Source: an uncultured Actinomycetes bacterium
GTDB taxonomy: Bacteria; Actinomycetota; Actinomycetes; S36-B12; UBA5976
Assembly: GCA_903951185.1 (NCBI GenBank)
Contig: CAJBBC010000028.1
Span: 1 to 6,326, forward strand
Length of the DNA stretch: 6,326 nt
Direction: 5' to 3'
Shown: positions 5,971-6,326 of the stretch, in pieces
Layout of the letters: each line of letters begins with the position of its first letter
Position numbering within the stretch: position 1 is the stretch's first letter
The notes under the pieces: generated by a model
Seen by the model: the letters and a program-made list of their open reading frames with translations, nothing else
The model's database searches: none
Told to the model about the DNA's origin: nothing
Made by a program: the position numbers and the translations under genes

Positions 5971-6326
5971 TTGTGTCGTTTATTTGCTTGGCATAGCGCA
6001 AGTCCGTTAAACGTTAAAGAAGCTCTTGGTAGCGACTTTGATACTTACACGGATTTAAGTTCACTGCATCGTGATGGTTGGGGGATGGCGTATAACGCTG
6101 GGGACTCACTTGAACTTATTCGCGACTCGGCTGCTGCAAATAAATCAAAAATTTATGAAGATGCCACTTCTAATGTAAAAACTGAAAATGCGATCGTGCA
6201 CCTGCGCTGGGCAACTGAAGAAATCTCAGTCTGTATTCCAAACACACATCCTTTTATCAAACAGGGTCCAAAAGGCCCAGTTTCTTTTTGTCACAATGGC
6301 GGAGTTGCTCGCGGCGATGCACTTAG
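5971..6326 (+). CDS. Class II (Ntn-type) glutamine amidotransferase, N-terminal part (continues past the right edge)
   Basis: The reading frame from TTG 5971 stays open to the window edge, giving 118 codons plus two bases. The protein begins Met-Cys-Arg-Leu-Phe-Ala-Trp. Cys2 becomes the N-terminal nucleophile after removal of Met, which fixes the start codon. Further hallmarks follow in the right order: His-Arg-Asp-Gly-Trp-Gly-Met-Ala (33-40), Val-His-Leu-Arg-Trp-Ala-Thr (76-82), Asn-Thr-His-Pro-Phe (91-95) and Cys-His-Asn-Gly-Gly-Val (107-112). This fits the stand-alone GATase_4 group that includes EgtC and YafJ. Such enzymes release ammonia from glutamine or hydrolyse gamma-glutamyl amides. 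The opening is not the Met-Cys-Arg-His of typical EgtC, so I do not assign ergothioneine synthesis. The start is 2 nt after the livH stop with a good ribosome binding site inside livH, so it belongs to the transporter operon. Confidence 0.88.
   Translation, partial: MCRLFAWHSASPLNVKEALGSDFDTYTDLSSLHRDGWGMAYNAGDSLELIRDSAAANKSKIYEDATSNVKTENAIVHLRWATEEISVCIPNTHPFIKQGPKGPVSFCHNGGVARGDAL

Overview
The window looks like chromosomal DNA of a Gram-positive, actinobacterium-type organism of moderate to low G+C content. I judge it AT-leaning by eye and did not compute the value. The clues are an actinobacterial-style Ser/Thr protein kinase N-terminus (Asp-Pro-Glu, Ile-Gly-Pro-Trp, then Gly-Arg-Leu-Gly-Ala-Gly-Gly-Met-Gly), a lipoprotein solute-binding protein anchored by an Ala-Ala-Cys lipobox, and a permease-ATPase fusion of a kind seen in actinobacterial HAAT transporters. 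Compact gene packing and AT-leaning codons would suit streamlined aquatic actinobacteria such as the acI/Nanopelagicales group. That placement is inference.

Layout: (1) 1-130, minus strand: the 5' end of a Ser/Thr protein kinase gene that leaves the window on the left. (2) 131-365: a divergent intergenic region with a perfect TATAAT box for the kinase and only weak promoter candidates for the rightward gene. (3) 366-1178: a 270-residue protein that I tentatively place in an actinobacterial domain-of-unknown-function family (possibly DUF6885). Its spaced Gln, Cys, His and Asp residues resemble a papain/C39-like peptidase core. (4) 1179-1274: a short gap with a convincing promoter for the following operon. 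(5) 1275-5968: a complete branched-chain-amino-acid-type (HAAT) ABC importer in the order LivM-LivG fusion, lipoprotein binding protein, LivF, LivH. (6) 5971 to the right edge: the N-terminal 118 codons of a class II (Ntn) glutamine amidotransferase with a TTG start, missed by an ATG/GTG search.

The binding protein on the outer face would capture a small amino acid, amide or urea-like ligand and hand it to the LivH/LivM membrane channel, driven by the LivG domain and LivF. The amidotransferase starts 2 nt after livH, so it is almost certainly cotranscribed and may act on an imported nitrogen compound or a product of it. The three last junctions (binding protein/livF, livF/livH, livH/amidotransferase) are all exactly 2 nt, which implies translational coupling.

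No RNA gene, insertion sequence, CRISPR array or clear rho-independent terminator was seen. The most unusual nucleotide-level signal is a perfect 12-bp inverted repeat with a 5-nt loop inside the livF coding sequence, with an AAGGAGG Shine-Dalgarno-like core in its left arm. I did not find a convincing wholly new system. The best leads are the putative peptidase of unknown function, the transporter-amidotransferase linkage and the livF hairpin.
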